Below are positions 8,386 through 16,044 of a stretch of DNA of 64,000 bases, one piece after another; within the stretch, counting starts at the first letter, position 1; each line of letters begins with the position of its first letter. This DNA is from Terriglobia bacterium (GTDB lineage: Bacteria; Acidobacteriota; Terriglobia; Versatilivoradales; Versatilivoraceae): assembly GCA_951813285.1 (NCBI GenBank), contig OX638355.1:963136-1027135 (forward strand), read 5' to 3'. The translations under genes and the position numbers were made by a program. The notes beneath the pieces are model-generated. The model had not been told where the DNA came from and ran no database searches. It was given only the letters and a program-made list of their open reading frames with translations.

Positions 8386-9039
8386 ATGAAGACAGAAAAA
8401 ATCTCCGAATTCACAATCAACCGCCTCTCCATCTATCTCAGGTGTCTGAATCTGCTGGCCGCATCGGGGGTGACTACCACCTCCTCCCAGGCTCTGGCCG
8501 AGCAGTTTCAACTGAACTCGGCCCAGATCCGCAAGGACTTGACCTACTTTGGCGAATTCGGGGTGCGGGGCGTCGGCTACAACGTGGCGGAGTTGCGGGT
8601 CCATCTCAATCAGATCCTCGGGCTGGACAGGCAGCACAGGATCGGCATTGTGGGGGCCGGCAACCTGGGGATGGCCCTGGCCAACTACCGGGGGTTCGAG
8701 CACGAATGCTTTCAGGTCGCCGCCCTGTTCGACCAGGAGGCCTCCCGCCTGGGAATCACCTCCCGCAGTGGAGTCGTCGTCCACCACATCGACGAGCTCG
8801 ATGAGGTGGTGGCCCGCGAGCGGATCGTCATCGGCGTGGTGGCGGTGCCGGCCGAAAACGCCCAGGAGGTGGTCGACCGGCTGACCGAGGCCGGAATCAG
8901 CGCCATTCTCAACTTTGCGCCGTTGCGTCCCAATACCCGACCGGGGGTGCAGCTCAAGACCATGGATCTGGCCATCTCCTTCGAGAGCCTGTCCTATTTC
9001 CTTTCCGACTCGGGCCTCGCCGGTCCTTCTCCCTCCTGA
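8386..9039 (+). CDS. rex: Redox-sensing transcriptional repressor Rex
   Basis: 217 aa, the normal Rex length. The N-terminal winged helix contains the conserved LNSAQIRKDLTYFGEFGVRGVGY; the C-terminal Rossmann domain begins RIGIVGAGNLGMAL and binds NAD(H), releasing DNA when NADH is high. The ATG at 8386 has no clear Shine-Dalgarno. It lies directly upstream of the aldolase/BMC genes on the same strand (157-bp gap), so control of that locus is plausible, but I could not find a convincing Rex operator there. A TATACT box at 8311 may be its -10 element. Confidence 0.95.
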   Translation: MKTEKISEFTINRLSIYLRCLNLLAASGVTTTSSQALAEQFQLNSAQIRKDLTYFGEFGVRGVGYNVAELRVHLNQILGLDRQHRIGIVGAGNLGMALANYRGFEHECFQVAALFDQEASRLGITSRSGVVVHHIDELDEVVARERIVIGVVAVPAENAQEVVDRLTEAGISAILNFAPLRPNTRPGVQLKTMDLAISFESLSYFLSDSGLAGPSPS

Positions 9040-9106
9040 CCGGGCGCACCTGCTGAAGGTCCCTTGCCTCACCAATTTGCCATGCGCCTCCCCTCCCGCG
9101 CCCCCG

Positions 9107-9135
9107 TTGCTGCGGTTCGGAAAAGTTGCTAGAAT
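9107..9135 (+). promoter_or_regulatory. Candidate sigma70-type promoter for the aldolase/BMC genes
   Basis: TTGCTG (9107-9112) and TAGAAT (9130-9135) are separated by 17 bp and lie 62 bp before the aldolase start. The -10 matches 5/6 of the consensus; the -35 only its first three bases. The surrounding rex-aldolase gap has no other obvious signal. Confidence 0.35.
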
Positions 9136-9196
9136 TCAACGGTTTTGACTTCCTTTCAAGCAATTCCGGCAGGCGGGCGGTCCGTCGCGAGCGCAG

Positions 9197-9973
9197 ATGA
9201 AAAAGACTCTGGAGCAACACCGCAAGGACATTGTCGAGATCGGCAGGCGCATCTACCAGCTCGGCTACGTGGCAGCCTTTGACGGCAACATCAGCGTGCG
9301 TTTGGAGAACGGCAACGTGCTGGCCACGCCCACCGCCATGAGCAAGGGCTTCATGGCGGAAGAGGACCTGGTCATCGTGGACGCCGAAGGGCGGGCCGTG
9401 GAGGGTAAACGCAGGGTCTCCTCGGAAATCGCCATGCACCTGCTGATCTACAAGCTCCGTTCCGATGTTCAGGCGGTGGTGCACGCCCATCCGCCCTGCG
9501 CCACCGGTTACGCCGCCGCCGGCGTCCCCCTGACCAAGGCCATCCTGGCCGAGGTGGTGCTGGTCCTGGGCTGCATCCCGCTCACCCGTTACGGAACCAC
9601 CGGGACTTCCGAGCTGACGGATGCCATACGGGAGTACGTACCCCGTCACGACGCCTTGCTGCTGGCCAACCACGGCGTGGTCACCTACGGAAGCGATCTC
9701 TTCCTGGCTCACGCCAAGATGGAAACGGTGGAGCACTTCGCCCGCATCAGTCTCACCACCAAGGTTCTGGGTCACGAAACGCTGCTCAGCGGCGAAGATG
9801 TGGACAAGCTCCTGGTTGCCCGGGAAAAGTATGGGATCAAGGGTCCTTCGCCGGTGGGGGAGGGGTGTCCAACCCTGGGCGAGGGAGAGTCCGAGCCAAG
9901 GATAACGTTGACCCGGAGTGAACTGGTCGATATCATCCAATCGGCGTTGATGTCTCTGCAAAAAGGGAGGTAA
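9197..9973 (+). CDS. Class II aldolase, fuculose/rhamnulose-phosphate aldolase type, with BMC-targeting-like tail
   Basis: 258 aa. The class II aldolase/adducin fold is shown by AAFDGNISVRL, the zinc-ligand pair in VVHAHPPCATGYA and ANHGVVTYG near the middle. Relatives cleave L-fuculose- or L-rhamnulose-1-phosphate to DHAP and lactaldehyde. After the catalytic domain comes a Gly/Pro-rich linker (PSPVGEGCPTLGEG) and a terminal amphipathic helix, residues 241-254 (SELVDIIQSALMSL), which looks like a BMC encapsulation peptide. Shell genes follow at once, so it is probably the signature cargo enzyme. The exact sugar phosphate is not determined. Confidence 0.88.
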   Translation: MKKTLEQHRKDIVEIGRRIYQLGYVAAFDGNISVRLENGNVLATPTAMSKGFMAEEDLVIVDAEGRAVEGKRRVSSEIAMHLLIYKLRSDVQAVVHAHPPCATGYAAAGVPLTKAILAEVVLVLGCIPLTRYGTTGTSELTDAIREYVPRHDALLLANHGVVTYGSDLFLAHAKMETVEHFARISLTTKVLGHETLLSGEDVDKLLVAREKYGIKGPSPVGEGCPTLGEGESEPRITLTRSELVDIIQSALMSLQKGR

Positions 9974-10017
9974 CTCGCATTCACCGGGCTGCGCACTGCT
10001 CAAGCGTGCAGCCTCCA

Positions 10018-10035
10018 GTGAGAAACGCGGGTTGA
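10018..10035 (+). repeat. GTGAGAAACGCGGG dispersed motif
   Basis: AGTGAGAAACGCGGGTTG lies in the 175-bp gap between the aldolase and BMC-H and resembles the copies near 500, 6770 and 35350. An opposed segment, TTCACCGGGCTGC (9980-9992), lies upstream and could pair partly with the GCAGCCTCCAGTGAG that overlaps this copy. Confidence 0.45.
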
Positions 10036-10148
10036 GGTCTGTTTCCGAGGAGCGACCGGGAGATGGTTCCCGGTGAGCTGGGCGGACTCGGACCGGGTCG
10101 TTCGCAGCAACTGGCTTGTCGACAGATCACCATGGAAAGGACGGGAAG

Positions 10149-10433
10149 ATGGGCGAAGCTCTAGGAATGATCGAGACGCGGGGGCTGGTGGCCATGATCG
10201 AGGCGTCGGACGCCATGGTCAAGGCAGCCAAGGTGACCCTGGTGGGATGGGAGAAGATCGGGTCCGGGTACGTGACTTCCATCGTGCGCGGGGACGTGGC
10301 TGCGGTCAAGGCGGCCACTGACGCCGGAGCTGCCGCCGCTCGGCGGGTCGGAGAACTGATCAGCGTTCACGTGATCCCCAGGCCCCATGCCAACCTGGAG
10401 GAAGTCCTCCCCATCGGCAAAGCGGGGGAGTAG
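10149..10433 (+). CDS. Bacterial microcompartment shell hexamer protein (BMC-H)
   Basis: 94 aa from ATG 10149, preceded by AAGGACGGGAAG; an in-frame TTG at 10116 is a less likely start. The sequence is a canonical single BMC domain: [20 protein letters not shown], the pore loop KIGSGY, the [18 protein letters not shown] helix and the closing SVHVIPRPH. Such proteins form the hexagonal facets of the shell; the G-S-G pore is the usual small polar metabolite pore. It lies between the aldolase and three pentamer genes. It is the only BMC-H in the window and no BMC-T is present. Confidence 0.96.
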   Translation: MGEALGMIETRGLVAMIEASDAMVKAAKVTLVGWEKIGSGYVTSIVRGDVAAVKAATDAGAAAARRVGELISVHVIPRPHANLEEVLPIGKAGE

Positions 10434-10492
10434 CCCGATTTGGTCGAGGAAGGCTGGGCCGGGACCAGCGGTCCAGTCCCTGAGGGTGCCCC

Positions 10493-10762
10493 ATGCTTTT
10501 GGGTCGGGTTGTCGGAACGGTTGTCGCCACTCGCAAGGACCCGCGTCTGGAGGGCAAGAAGCTGCTCGTCGTCCGCACCATCGATCCCTCCGGCAAGGAT
10601 CAGGCCGGTTACGTGGTGGCCGTGGATACCGTGAGCGCCGGCTTCAAGGAAAAAGTGCTGTTGGTCTCCGGGAGTTCCGCCCGCATGGCCGGGGGCTGCA
10701 AGGATTGCCCGGTGGACACGGCGATCGTCGGCATTGTCGACTCGGTGGAAGTGAGTACTTAG
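10493..10762 (+). CDS. BMC shell vertex protein (BMC-P, EutN/CcmL family), paralogue 1
   Basis: 89 aa, a complete EutN/CcmL domain: LLGRVVGTVVATRKDPRLEGKK start, GYVVAVDTVSAG core, the conserved GSSARMA, and the VGIVDSVEV end strand. Pentamers of this fold cap shell vertices. Of the three paralogues here it is the closest to the family consensus; it also has a Cys pair, GGCKDCPVD, near the C-terminus. It starts 59 nt after BMC-H and ends 12 nt before the second BMC-P, so the genes are probably cotranscribed. Confidence 0.95.
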   Translation: MLLGRVVGTVVATRKDPRLEGKKLLVVRTIDPSGKDQAGYVVAVDTVSAGFKEKVLLVSGSSARMAGGCKDCPVDTAIVGIVDSVEVST

Positions 10763-10774
10763 GGAGACGCCGGA

Positions 10775-11044
10775 ATGCAACTGGGTCGGGTGGTCGGACA
10801 AGTGGTGGCCACCCGCAAGGACGACGCGCTCGAGGGCAGGACGCTGCTGCTGATTCAGCCCCTGGACAAGCAGGGGCGAGACCGGGGCAGGACCCTGGTC
10901 GGAGTGGACGCGGTCGGCGCGGGCGCGGGAGAGACCATCTACTGGTGCCGCGGCCGGGAAGCTTCCCTGGCCTGGCACCCCCATCATGCCGTGCCGACGG
11001 AATGCGCCATCGTCGGCATCGTCGACTCGGTAACCATCGGTTGA
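10775..11044 (+). CDS. BMC shell vertex protein (BMC-P), paralogue 2
   Basis: 89 aa with the shared start QLGRVVGQVVATRKDDALEGR and end VGIVDSVTIG. The central GSSAR motif is replaced by CRGREASLAWHPHHA, so the pore or interface of this pentamer should differ from paralogue 1. A GGGAGA element precedes the ATG. It is 12 nt after paralogue 1 and 25 nt before paralogue 3. It could form its own pentamers or mix with the others; sequence alone cannot say. Confidence 0.94.
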   Translation: MQLGRVVGQVVATRKDDALEGRTLLLIQPLDKQGRDRGRTLVGVDAVGAGAGETIYWCRGREASLAWHPHHAVPTECAIVGIVDSVTIG

Positions 11045-11069
11045 TTCCTGAAGCGGCGGTCCAGCCACC

Positions 11070-11342
11070 ATGCTGATCGGCAGAGTCATCGGCAAAGTCG
11101 TCGCCACCCGCAAGCATGCCTCCCATGAGGGACAGAAGATTCTGTATGTCCAGATGCTCAATCTGGACGGCAGCGAGAGAGGCTCGCCCTACCTGGCGGT
11201 GGATGCGGCGGATGCCGGGGTGGGAGACGACGTACTGATCGCCCAGGAGGGGTGGTCCGCCATGACGTCGGTGGGGAAGCCCTACTCTCCCATCGACATG
11301 GCCGTGGTCGGCGTCATCGATCAGGTGCATCTGTCGGAATAG
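11070..11342 (+). CDS. BMC shell vertex protein (BMC-P), paralogue 3
   Basis: 90 aa. It begins LIGRVIGKVVATRKHASHEG and ends VVGVIDQVHLSE. The central loop reads AQEGWSAMTSVGK, again without the consensus GSSAR. Three BMC-P genes with one BMC-H and no BMC-T is a small, pentamer-rich set. It is followed after 25 nt by ruvA on the same strand, so transcription may continue into the recombination genes. Confidence 0.94.
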   Translation: MLIGRVIGKVVATRKHASHEGQKILYVQMLNLDGSERGSPYLAVDAADAGVGDDVLIAQEGWSAMTSVGKPYSPIDMAVVGVIDQVHLSE

Positions 11343-11367
11343 TCTCACCAGGGTTGCCGGACCCCCC

Positions 11368-11976
11368 ATGATCGCTCACCTCTCGGGCACGCTCCTTTCC
11401 AGGGAACCCCAACTGGTCGTTATCGATGTCAACGGCGTAGGCTACGAGGTCCACGTCCCTCTCTCCACCTTTTACGAGGTGGGGGAGGTCGGGTCCTCGG
11501 TACGGTTGCGCATACACACCCACGTTCGCGAGGACACCCTCCAGCTGTTCGGCTTCAAGAGCCTGCAGGAGAAGTCGGCCTTTGAGCACCTGACCTCGGT
11601 TTCCGGCGTCGGCCCCAGGTTGGCCCTGACCATTCTTTCGGGGATGAGCGTGGAAGAGCTGATCCCGGCCATCCGCCAGAGCAATTCGACCCGGCTGTGT
11701 CTTATCCCGGGGGTGGGGAAGAAGACCGCCGAGCGGCTGGTGGTGGAGCTCAGGGACAAGCTGGCCCGGACCGCCCCGGATGAACCCCGCCCGCAGGTCA
11801 GCGGAACTGCCTCCCTGCAGGAGGACGTGGTCTCGGCCCTGGTGAACCTGGGCTACCCCAAGGCCTTGGCCGCGAGGGCTTTTCAGGAAGCCGCCCGGGA
11901 GGCTCCGGCAGAGGGGAGCATGGAGGTGCTGATCAAGGCGGCCTTGCAAGTCCTCGCCCGGCCGAAACGAGGTTAG
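11368..11976 (+). CDS. ruvA: Holliday junction branch migration protein RuvA
   Basis: 202 aa, normal length. It has the N-terminal OB fold (MIAHLSGTLLSREPQLVVIDVNGVGYEV), two helix-hairpin-helix motifs (VSGVGPRLALTIL and IPGVGKKTAERL) and a C-terminal domain (ALVNLGYP) that contacts RuvB. RuvA tetramers bind four-way junctions and load RuvB. It is directly followed by ruvB; ruvC is not in the window. Confidence 0.97.
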   Translation: MIAHLSGTLLSREPQLVVIDVNGVGYEVHVPLSTFYEVGEVGSSVRLRIHTHVREDTLQLFGFKSLQEKSAFEHLTSVSGVGPRLALTILSGMSVEELIPAIRQSNSTRLCLIPGVGKKTAERLVVELRDKLARTAPDEPRPQVSGTASLQEDVVSALVNLGYPKALAARAFQEAAREAPAEGSMEVLIKAALQVLARPKRG

Positions 11977-11998
11977 GCGGGCCGACTCCTCCGGTTGA

Positions 11999-13078
11999 AT
12001 GGCTTCCGATCATTGTGCTACCGTTGGGGTTTCCTTTCCCGCCCTTCCCAATCTCTCTATGGACCAGGATCGAATCATTTCTGGGGTTCCCTTCGAGGAG
12101 GAGCAGAGCTACGAGCTCAGCTTGCGCCCCAAGGTTCTGCAGGAGTATATCGGCCAGACCCAGGTCAAGCAGAACCTGGAGATCTCGGTGGCGGCGGCCC
12201 GCTCCCGCGGCGAGGCCCTGGACCACGTGCTGCTCTACGGTCCGCCCGGCCTGGGAAAGACCACCCTGGCCGCCGTCATCGCCAACGAGCTGGGAGTGGG
12301 GCTGAAGACCACCACCGGGCCCATCATTCAGATCAAGGGAGACTTGACGGCCATTCTCACCAATCTGCAGGCCAACGACGTGCTGTTCATCGATGAGATT
12401 CACCGCCTGCTGCCTCAGATCGAGGAGATCCTCTATCCGGCCCTGGAGGACTTCAAGCTGGATCTGATCATCGGCCAGGGGCCCAGCGCCAGAAGCGTGG
12501 CGCTCAATCTCCCCCCCTTCACACTGGTGGGCGCCACCACCCGGGCGGGGTTGATCTCCTCTCCGCTGAGATCCCGCTTCGGCATCGTGCACCGGCTCGA
12601 CTACTACACCGAGGAGGAGTTGGGGGTGATCGTGAGACGCTCGGCCGAAATCCTGGGCATCCGGATCGATGCGGCGGGAACCAAGGAAATCGCCGCCCGG
12701 TCGCGCGGCACGCCCCGGGTGGGCAACCGCCTGCTCCGCAGGGTCCGCGACTACGCCCAGGTGAAGGCCGATGGGGCCATCGACCGGGAGGTGGCTCGCC
12801 GGAGTCTGGCCATGCTGGCTATCGACGACACCGGATTTGACGAAAACGACAAGAAGCTGATCAAGACCATCATCGAGAAATTCTCCGGCGGACCGGTTGG
12901 GGTGGCCACCCTGGCGGCTGCCATCAGCGAGGAAGTGGACGCCATCGAGGACATCTACGAACCCTATCTGATTCAGCGGGGCCTGCTGCAACGCACTCCC
13001 CGAGGCCGGATGGCCACCAAGCTGGCATACGAACACTTCGGTCTGACCCCCACGCCCGGCCAACTCCCCCTGCTGTGA
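11999..13078 (+). CDS. ruvB: Holliday junction DNA helicase RuvB
   Basis: 359 aa from ATG 11999, or 339 aa from ATG 12059 (MDQDRIISG), which matches the usual RuvB start better; neither has a strong ribosome binding site. Walker [10 protein letters not shown], Walker [10 protein letters not shown], sensor 1 GATTRAG with SPLRSRFG, and the winged-helix end [20 protein letters not shown]...PRGR are all intact. It is the AAA+ motor that drives branch migration with RuvA, encoded just upstream. Confidence 0.97.
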   Translation: MASDHCATVGVSFPALPNLSMDQDRIISGVPFEEEQSYELSLRPKVLQEYIGQTQVKQNLEISVAAARSRGEALDHVLLYGPPGLGKTTLAAVIANELGVGLKTTTGPIIQIKGDLTAILTNLQANDVLFIDEIHRLLPQIEEILYPALEDFKLDLIIGQGPSARSVALNLPPFTLVGATTRAGLISSPLRSRFGIVHRLDYYTEEELGVIVRRSAEILGIRIDAAGTKEIAARSRGTPRVGNRLLRRVRDYAQVKADGAIDREVARRSLAMLAIDDTGFDENDKKLIKTIIEKFSGGPVGVATLAAAISEEVDAIEDIYEPYLIQRGLLQRTPRGRMATKLAYEHFGLTPTPGQLPLL

Positions 13079-13117
13079 ATGGACCGGCTGATTTGGCGGA
13101 ATCAAAAAAGGCAAAGA

Positions 13118-13133
13118 TGAATACATATATTCA
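13118..13133. promoter_or_regulatory. Near-perfect palindrome upstream of the toxin-antitoxin pair
   Basis: TGAATACATATATTCA is palindromic at 14 of 16 positions and lies 24 nt before the antitoxin start, in an AT-rich island unlike its surroundings. RHH antitoxins usually autorepress through such sites, so this is a candidate operator overlapping the promoter. Confidence 0.45.
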
Positions 13134-13156
13134 GAGGACTGCGGAGGACCGGTGAC

Positions 13157-13384
13157 ATGGCGACTTCGATTCGACTTGCTCCTGAAACCGAGCAACGGCT
13201 TGATTTTCTGGCCTCGCAGACCGGGCGCACCAAGGCTTTCTACCTGCGTGAAATGATTGAGCGTGGCCTTGAGGATATGGAGGATTACTACCTTGCCGCG
13301 GACGTTCTGGAGCGCCTTCGTCGAGGCACGGAGAAAGTATACTCCTCCGCTGACGTGAGGAATGACCTCAACCTGGACGATTGA
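13157..13384 (+). CDS. RelB/DinJ-type antitoxin (ribbon-helix-helix)
   Basis: 75 aa, preceded by GGAGG. The N-terminal MATSIRLAPETEQRLDFLASQTGRTKAFYLREMIERGLEDMED fits a ribbon-helix-helix DNA-binding domain, followed by a short helical, acidic C-terminus expected to wrap the toxin. The stop lies 23 nt inside the toxin gene, the usual coupled arrangement. It should autorepress the operon and neutralise the toxin; the palindrome at 13118-13133 is the likely binding site. Confidence 0.88.
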   Translation: MATSIRLAPETEQRLDFLASQTGRTKAFYLREMIERGLEDMEDYYLAADVLERLRRGTEKVYSSADVRNDLNLDD

Positions 13385-13634
13385 GTACACTGCAACCGCC
13401 CGAACCCAGCTCCGCAAGCTCGACAGGCGGATGGCTCGACGCATTGTCGATACCATGAACGACCGGGTTGCGGGACTGGAGAACCCACGGAACCTCGGCA
13501 AGGCGCTGACCGGCCCAATGGGAGATTTGTGGCGTTATCGGGTCGGAAATTGCCGGGTGATCTGCGACATTCAAGACGATGTATTGCGTGTCCTGGTGGT
13601 GAGGGTCGGTAGTCGCGACAAGGTGTACCGCTAA
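13362..13634 (+). CDS. RelE-type toxin, putative ribosome-dependent mRNA interferase
   Basis: 90 aa beginning MTSTWTIEYTATARTQLRKLD, typical of RelE/ParE-superfamily toxins, with the core PMGDLWRYRVGNCRVICDI and the end strand VLVVRVGSRDKVYR. The arginines and terminal Tyr-Arg fit RelE-type nucleases rather than ParE. It overlaps the antitoxin gene by 23 nt. The gene looks intact. Confidence 0.88.
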   Translation: MTSTWTIEYTATARTQLRKLDRRMARRIVDTMNDRVAGLENPRNLGKALTGPMGDLWRYRVGNCRVICDIQDDVLRVLVVRVGSRDKVYR

Positions 13635-13680
13635 AAGGGTCGCCTGGCGGCAAGTGGTAGTCTGCAATGGGGACCCTACA

Positions 13681-14196
13681 ATGCGACATCGCGGCGCCGG
13701 GACCCGGGAAACGGCTTCACAGGCGGTTCTGGGTCTCGGTTCCAATATCGGCGACCGGCGCTCCCGGCTGGAGCGGGCGATTGAGGGCCTGGCTGCCGCC
13801 GGGCTGGAGATCCTGCAGACCTCCTCCCTCTATCTCACCGAGCCGGTGGACTATCCCGACCAGCCCTGGTTTCTCAACCAGGCCCTGCTGGTCGGCACCC
13901 GGCTTTCTCCCCACGCACTGCTGGCCTGCTGCCTGGAGGTTGAGGAGGCGCTGGGACGGCAGCGCCGGCTGCCCAAGGGACCCCGCACCATAGATGTCGA
14001 CATCCTGCTCTACGCCGACTGCATCCTCAGCGACCCGAAGCTGACCATCCCTCACCCCAGATTCCACCTCAGAAGGTTCGCCCTGACCCCGGCGGCCGAA
14101 ATTGCCGCCGGCTGGACGCACCCGAGTCTGGGCCTGTCGCTGGCCGCCTTGCTGGACTGCTGCCGGGACCCGGCCCAGGTTGTCCGAGTGGAGTGA
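13681..14196 (+). CDS. folK: 2-amino-4-hydroxy-6-hydroxymethyldihydropteridine pyrophosphokinase
   Basis: 171 aa from ATG 13681. HPPK motifs are complete: VLGLGSNIGDRRSRLERAI, TSSLYLTEPVDYPDQPWFLNQ, the catalytic GPRTIDVDILLY and IPHPRFHLRRFALTPAAEI. It makes the pterin pyrophosphate used in folate synthesis. It is followed by the pantothenate genes panB and panC; folB is 45 kb away, so the folate genes are scattered. Confidence 0.94.
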   Translation: MRHRGAGTRETASQAVLGLGSNIGDRRSRLERAIEGLAAAGLEILQTSSLYLTEPVDYPDQPWFLNQALLVGTRLSPHALLACCLEVEEALGRQRRLPKGPRTIDVDILLYADCILSDPKLTIPHPRFHLRRFALTPAAEIAAGWTHPSLGLSLAALLDCCRDPAQVVRVE

Positions 14197-14302
14197 ATCT
14201 GCTAGGCTAGCACTGGCGCTTGGATCAGTGTGCTGACCGGGACGCCCGCCGGACCTTTGGCCCAAAACAAGCATTCCATACCGATGACAAGGAGCGTATC
14301 GA

Positions 14303-15163
14303 ATGAGCGCTACCCCTCCCATTCAGACCGACAAGGTCACCGTACCCAGTCTCCTCAAGCGCAAGCACAAGGGCGGCAAGATCGTCTGCCTGACAGCCTA
14401 TGACTACCCCTTCGCCCGCATCCTGGACCAGGCGGGAATCGATCTGGTGCTGGTGGGCGATTCGCTGGCCACCACCCGGCTGGGTCAGGATTCGACCCTC
14501 CCCCTGAGAGTCAAGGACGTCCTGCCGCACCTCAAGGCCGTTCGCCGGGGTCTGCAACGGGCCCTGCTGGTGGCCGATCTGCCGTACGGTTCCTATCACT
14601 TGAGCAGCAAGGAAGCCCTGAAGAACGCCCTGAAATTCGTCAAGGCCGGCGCCGAGGCGGTGAAGATCGAAGGCGGCGCCAGGCGAAGCCGTCTGGTCAG
14701 GAAGCTGGTGCGGGCTGAAATTCCCGTCATGGGGCACGTGGGGCTGACCCCCCAGTCCCTGCACGTGATGGGTGGCTACCGGGTGCAGGGCAAGAGCCCG
14801 GAGTCGGCCGATGCCGTGATGACCGATGCCCTGGCCTTGCAGGAGGCGGGCGCCTTTGCCGTGGTGCTGGAGGGCGTGCCCGAGGCTCTGGCCTTTCAGG
14901 TTACCCAGGAACTGCGGATTCCCACCATCGGCATCGGGGCCGGACCCCACTGTGACGGACAGATCCTGGTCTGCGACGATCTCTTCGGCCTGACCTTCTC
15001 TCGAAAACCCAGATTTGTCAGGCAGTACGTCGATCTCAAGGAGATCCTCTCCCGAGCCACCCACCAATACATCAGCGACTGCCTCTCGGGAGACTTCCCC
15101 TCCCGCAAGGAGACCTACTATCCGGCCGAGTTCCCCCGGTTGGAAGAGGCGTTGAAAAGTTAA
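14303..15163 (+). CDS. panB: 3-methyl-2-oxobutanoate hydroxymethyltransferase
   Basis: 286 aa with AAGGAG before ATG 14303. PanB adds a hydroxymethyl group from methylene-THF to ketoisovalerate, the first pantothenate step. Motifs: LTAYDYPFARILDQAGIDLVLVGDS, VKIEGG, VMGHVGLTPQSLHVMGGYRVQG, and IGIGAGPHCDGQILV. Five bases separate it from panC, so the two form an operon. Confidence 0.96.
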   Translation: MSATPPIQTDKVTVPSLLKRKHKGGKIVCLTAYDYPFARILDQAGIDLVLVGDSLATTRLGQDSTLPLRVKDVLPHLKAVRRGLQRALLVADLPYGSYHLSSKEALKNALKFVKAGAEAVKIEGGARRSRLVRKLVRAEIPVMGHVGLTPQSLHVMGGYRVQGKSPESADAVMTDALALQEAGAFAVVLEGVPEALAFQVTQELRIPTIGIGAGPHCDGQILVCDDLFGLTFSRKPRFVRQYVDLKEILSRATHQYISDCLSGDFPSRKETYYPAEFPRLEEALKS

Positions 15164-15168
15164 GCCGC

Positions 15169-16014
15169 ATGGACGTGGTTCGATCGCTGGAGGCCTTCGG
15201 GCGCCTCCGCAAGAGTTGGCCGGATGGAGGCCCGGAGGTTTGCCTGGTGCCCACCATGGGAGCCCTTCACGCCGGCCACCTCAGCTTGGTCGAGGCGGCC
15301 CGCAAGCGGTCCGACCGGGTGGTGGTGTCCATCTTCGTCAATCCCACCCAATTCGCTCCGGGAGAAGACTTCGAGCGCTATCCCCGGCCCCTCGAGCAAG
15401 ACTTGAAGGCGCTGGAGCGGCTGGGTGTGGGGACGGTCCTGGCTCCCGAGGCCCGCGAGATGTTTCCGGCCGGCCACCGCACCCGGGTCCTGGTGGAGGA
15501 GCTGGACCGGAAGCTGTGCGGCCTCAGTCGCCCCACCCACTTCCAGGGGGTGGCCACGGTGGTGCTCAAGCTCTTCCATCTGGTGCAGCCGCGGGCGGCC
15601 TTCTTCGGACAGAAGGATGCCCAGCAGACCATCCTGATTCGTCGGTTGGTCCGAGACCTCGACCTGGACATCGAGGTGGTGGTCTGTCCGACGGTTCGGG
15701 AACAAGACGGTCTGGCCGTCAGTTCCCGCAACCGGTACCTGAGCCTTGAAGAGAGGAAGGCCGCTCCGGTCCTGTTCCGGGCCCTGGAACGGGCCGGGCG
15801 GGAGGTGGCCCTGGGAGAGCGCAGTGGGCCGGCCCTTCTGGCCGGGGTTCATCGATGCCTTGCCGCCGAATCTCGGGTCCAGGTCGACTATGCCGCCATC
15901 GTGGACCCGGTCGACCTGGAACCGGTGGATCGGCTGCAAGGGAAATCGCTGCTGGCCCTGGCCGCCTTCGTCGGGACCACCCGCCTGATCGACAACACCT
16001 GGCTCACTCCCTGA
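15169..16014 (+). CDS. panC: Pantothenate synthetase
   Basis: 281 aa. PanC joins pantoate and beta-alanine using ATP. The nucleotidyltransferase signatures are present: VPTMGALHAGHLSLV (HxGH), SIFVNPTQFAPGEDFERYPR, FFGQKDAQQ and the KMSKS-like SSRNRYL. Directly downstream of panB; converges on anmK with a 30-bp gap without an obvious terminator. Confidence 0.96.
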   Translation: MDVVRSLEAFGRLRKSWPDGGPEVCLVPTMGALHAGHLSLVEAARKRSDRVVVSIFVNPTQFAPGEDFERYPRPLEQDLKALERLGVGTVLAPEAREMFPAGHRTRVLVEELDRKLCGLSRPTHFQGVATVVLKLFHLVQPRAAFFGQKDAQQTILIRRLVRDLDLDIEVVVCPTVREQDGLAVSSRNRYLSLEERKAAPVLFRALERAGREVALGERSGPALLAGVHRCLAAESRVQVDYAAIVDPVDLEPVDRLQGKSLLALAAFVGTTRLIDNTWLTP

Positions 16015-16044
16015 GTAGGGGGCTTCGGCACTGTCCGGGACTTT

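Noticed and set aside
9123-9142. Possible Rex operator (GTTGCTAGAATTCAAC) before the aldolase
   Set aside because: Only the outer GTTG/CAAC match and the spacing is shorter than the known 18-bp Rex site, so I do not call it.
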